From Dyella_B acidisoli (GTDB lineage Bacteria > Pseudomonadota > Gammaproteobacteria > Xanthomonadales > Rhodanobacteraceae): a stretch of DNA of 64,000 nt. Position numbers and translations under genes: made by a program. Positions 63,001 to 64,000 of the stretch are shown one piece after another (within the stretch, counting starts at the first letter, position 1; every line of letters begins with the position of its first letter). The DNA is taken from the NCBI RefSeq assembly GCF_049532895.1, contig NZ_CP064031.1, forward strand, positions 4,650,001 to 4,714,000. The letters run 5' to 3'. Under the pieces are notes generated by a model that ran no database searches, had not been told where the DNA came from, and worked only from the letters and a program-made list of their open reading frames with translations.

Positions 63001-64000
63001 CCGCGCAGCCGTACAGCCATTGGTTGGGGACCGAAACCGTGAAGGCGCATAGCGCAGATATCGTGTCGGACCATCTGACACGTATTCGCGTACCGCATCG
63101 CATGGAGCCCGGCGCGCTGCCTGGCTTCAATCGCGTGGTGTATCAGCATGCGCGCCAGCCGCTGGTGTCGATCATCGTGCCGACCAAGAATCAGCTGCCA
63201 CTGCTCAATGGCCTGATCGATAGTCTGCTGTCCAAGACCAGCTACCTCAACTACGAGCTGTTGATCATCGACAACAACACCGATGAACCGGCAGCGTGTG
63301 TCTATCTCGACGGCATCGAGCGCTTGAACAGCCAACAGTTGCGCGTGTTGCGCTATCCGCATCCGTTCAATTACTCGGCCATCAACAATTTCGCCGCCGC
63401 CCACGCGCGCGGCGAATACCTGATCCTGCTCAACAACGATACCGCCGTGCTGCACGCGGACTGGATTGAAGCGCTGCTCAATCATGCGCAGCGTCCGGAA
63501 GTGGGCATTGTCGGCGCCAAGCTGCATTACCCAGATGGCCGCATTCAGCACGGTGGCGTGGTGTTGGGGTTGCGCGGTCCTGCCGATCACCCATTCATCG
63601 GCCAGCCGATGGAGTCGGACGGCTATATGCATCGCCTGCGCGTGGATCAGAACTACACCGCCGTCACCGCGGCATGCCTGATGATCCGCAAATCGGTCTA
63701 CGACGAAGTCGGTGGCTTCGACGAGCAGGATTTCAAGGTGTCCTACAACGATGTCGACCTGTGCCTGAAAGTGCAGCAGGCCGGCTATCTCACCGTGTGG
63801 ACACCTTACGCACGCCTGATGCACGTCGGCAACGTCAGCCAAAACAAAGTCGACAGGACGGCACAGGAAGCAAAGCAGAAACGCTTCGAAGGCGAACAGG
63901 GAGCGATGTACCGCAAGTGGCTGAAGCTGCTTGCGCGCGATCCGGCGTACAGCACGAATCTCAGCATCGACGGCACAGGTTTCGAACTCGATCCGCTGCG
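60015..64000 (+). CDS. Giant multidomain glycosyltransferase/methyltransferase, 3' end beyond window
   Basis: At least 1328 residues from the ATG at 60015, with GAGGAAA before it; one frame stays open to the edge. Module 1 (about 1-280) is a GT-A glycosyltransferase of the GT92/GT2 type, MLAICAVFKDEAVYLREWVEFH with DxD in AFIDVDEF (90-92). Module 2 (about 340-470) is a class I SAM methyltransferase (VLEIGCGGGALTRAW, E363). Module 3 (from about 825) is GT-A-like (MQVIVIDHDND, IYVDEDTQ). Module 4 (from 1051) is GT2 (VSIIVPTKNQLPLLNGLIDSLL, LLNNDTAVLHADW, GGFDEQDFKVSYNDVDLCLKV). Likely cytoplasmic modifier of flagellin or surface glycan, by position beside fliC. Confidence 0.85.
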   Translation, partial: MRCMLAICAVFKDEAVYLREWVEFHQLMGVERFYLYNNNSSDRYLDALQPHIASGAVVLHEWPQHPAQLQAYEHCLKTHGSEADWIAFIDVDEFLFSPGAKLLPDVLADYADHPGVGVNWVMFGSSGHKQKPEGGVLENYLRRGDLNGGVQYAHLRLPDGSYRSENAHIKSIVQPSKVVACKNAHFMLYTNNARAVDENGQPIDGPFTAKVSVNALRINHYWSKSEDECRHKFNRGFADGSGARDWNEFLAHEQVLNTAHDDTVLRVVAQLGVLPSTWPLEAFVQNDEGVWHSPLRDRHAHKAIHPIATQLYDLVREATDISVFSPTLVKEIHSRTSALHLSPRRANLLQAFDTFPPGARVLEIGCGGGALTRAWAERGCAVDAIEFAPHWARVAAARLRDCPHVRVFQTSLRELALRPDYDVVSVTVADDYAEAWPRGEGLRDAIAIAAAALKPDGTLILATPNRQASPGNKNIPSRAKIEAALRAAGLAAIDVRLAFPDALLPEVLISAQPQQVAPALRLDDLIAQRPLLREAGKEATQWEMHFEAGTLAEYAPGFLLMAHRRGAPSMLRNDVLAQSFADNRIPAGNTITEYVQQKGSVQVVPRALSPEASWIGSAFDPVREPYPLAPGRSLLVLIRRAIHEQRTDLLVALLRKWSALIYAQAGEDDKIPGEWLDALPAHVYLDVDGESLAFRGGEWRARQPVEKQIPVYVGLWQIAYEAGLESLLGLASPTERVTWLCKRLMIDASAEWIGHGRNINEAFAREIHEGDCWNRTDRHLKIIPEWLIPPPPSDLYKQWQAQQQLSETAVAQALRRIEVHGAPRMQVIVIDHDNDVDAMHITQTSLEAQQYPHYRVSVLSNNGNPMERLNDEIAASDADWVQLLYAGDLLHPAALLLLAERVVSHPYVRAIYVDEDTQAKNGAFEQPIFKPDFNLDMLRSYPYVGRALAFARQRCMELGGLQVRYDDMAPSDLLFRLIETDGLQAIGHIGEVMYRAAQPYSHWLGTETVKAHSADIVSDHLTRIRVPHRMEPGALPGFNRVVYQHARQPLVSIIVPTKNQLPLLNGLIDSLLSKTSYLNYELLIIDNNTDEPAACVYLDGIERLNSQQLRVLRYPHPFNYSAINNFAAAHARGEYLILLNNDTAVLHADWIEALLNHAQRPEVGIVGAKLHYPDGRIQHGGVVLGLRGPADHPFIGQPMESDGYMHRLRVDQNYTAVTAACLMIRKSVYDEVGGFDEQDFKVSYNDVDLCLKVQQAGYLTVWTPYARLMHVGNVSQNKVDRTAQEAKQKRFEGEQGAMYRKWLKLLARDPAYSTNLSIDGTGFELDPL

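Overview
The window is a high-GC gammaproteobacterial chromosome segment. Gene order, a FleQ/sigma-54/FliA flagellar hierarchy, MotC/MotD stators and many intergenic palindromes point to the Xanthomonadales, most likely Rhodanobacteraceae (Dyella/Frateuria/Rhodanobacter type). That placement is inferred from gene content and gene order only.

Left accessory part (1-14200): a truncated AraC regulator diverges from a PEP mutase/isocitrate-lyase-like enzyme. It is followed by an exported beta-helix protein, a small AT-richer exported protein, an exported alpha/beta hydrolase divergent from an ECF sigma/membrane-protein operon, tRNA-Arg(CCG), an M61 peptidase, an outer-membrane beta-barrel protein, a tandem pair of small exported paralogues and a two-gene operon resembling an amidase effector with a periplasmic partner. 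Each of the two small paralogues has a FliA (sigma-28) promoter, which ties them to motility.

Chemotaxis part (14200-33750), nearly all on the minus strand. The first block, read right to left, is STAS-cheY-cheA-(broken mcp)-cheW-mcp, then cheR-cheD-cheB-mcp-STAS. A plus-strand pair, a FliK-like protein and a free-standing FlhB C-domain-like protein, diverges from this block. Each side of the divergence has its own sigma-28 promoter, with a perfect hairpin between them. A mobile mystery protein A/B pair (XRE regulator plus Fic protein) sits between this pair and the second block, fliA-cheY-cheZ-cheA-motC-motD-cheW.

Flagellar part (33743-57730), minus strand: fliC, fliD, fliS, fliT-like, a PilZ-like gene, fleQ, fliEFGHIJK, fliLMNOPQR, flhB, flhA, flhF, flhG. 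Overlaps of 4 nt are frequent. Sigma-54 sites precede fliE, fliK and fliL; sigma-28 sites precede fliC and the cheY/cheA block. This matches a FleQ/RpoN middle tier followed by a FliA late tier. No flg genes and no rpoN are in the window.

Right part (57731-64000): an IS4-type element has inserted into one arm of a large nested palindrome. It is followed by a giant plus-strand gene that runs off the window and encodes an N-terminal glycosyltransferase, a methyltransferase and C-terminal GT2 modules. Its position beside flagellin suggests flagellin or surface glycan modification.

Two dispersed repeat families fill many gaps: REP-like CGTCATTCC...GGAATGACG palindromes and CCCTCACCCC/CCCTCTCCCC hairpins.
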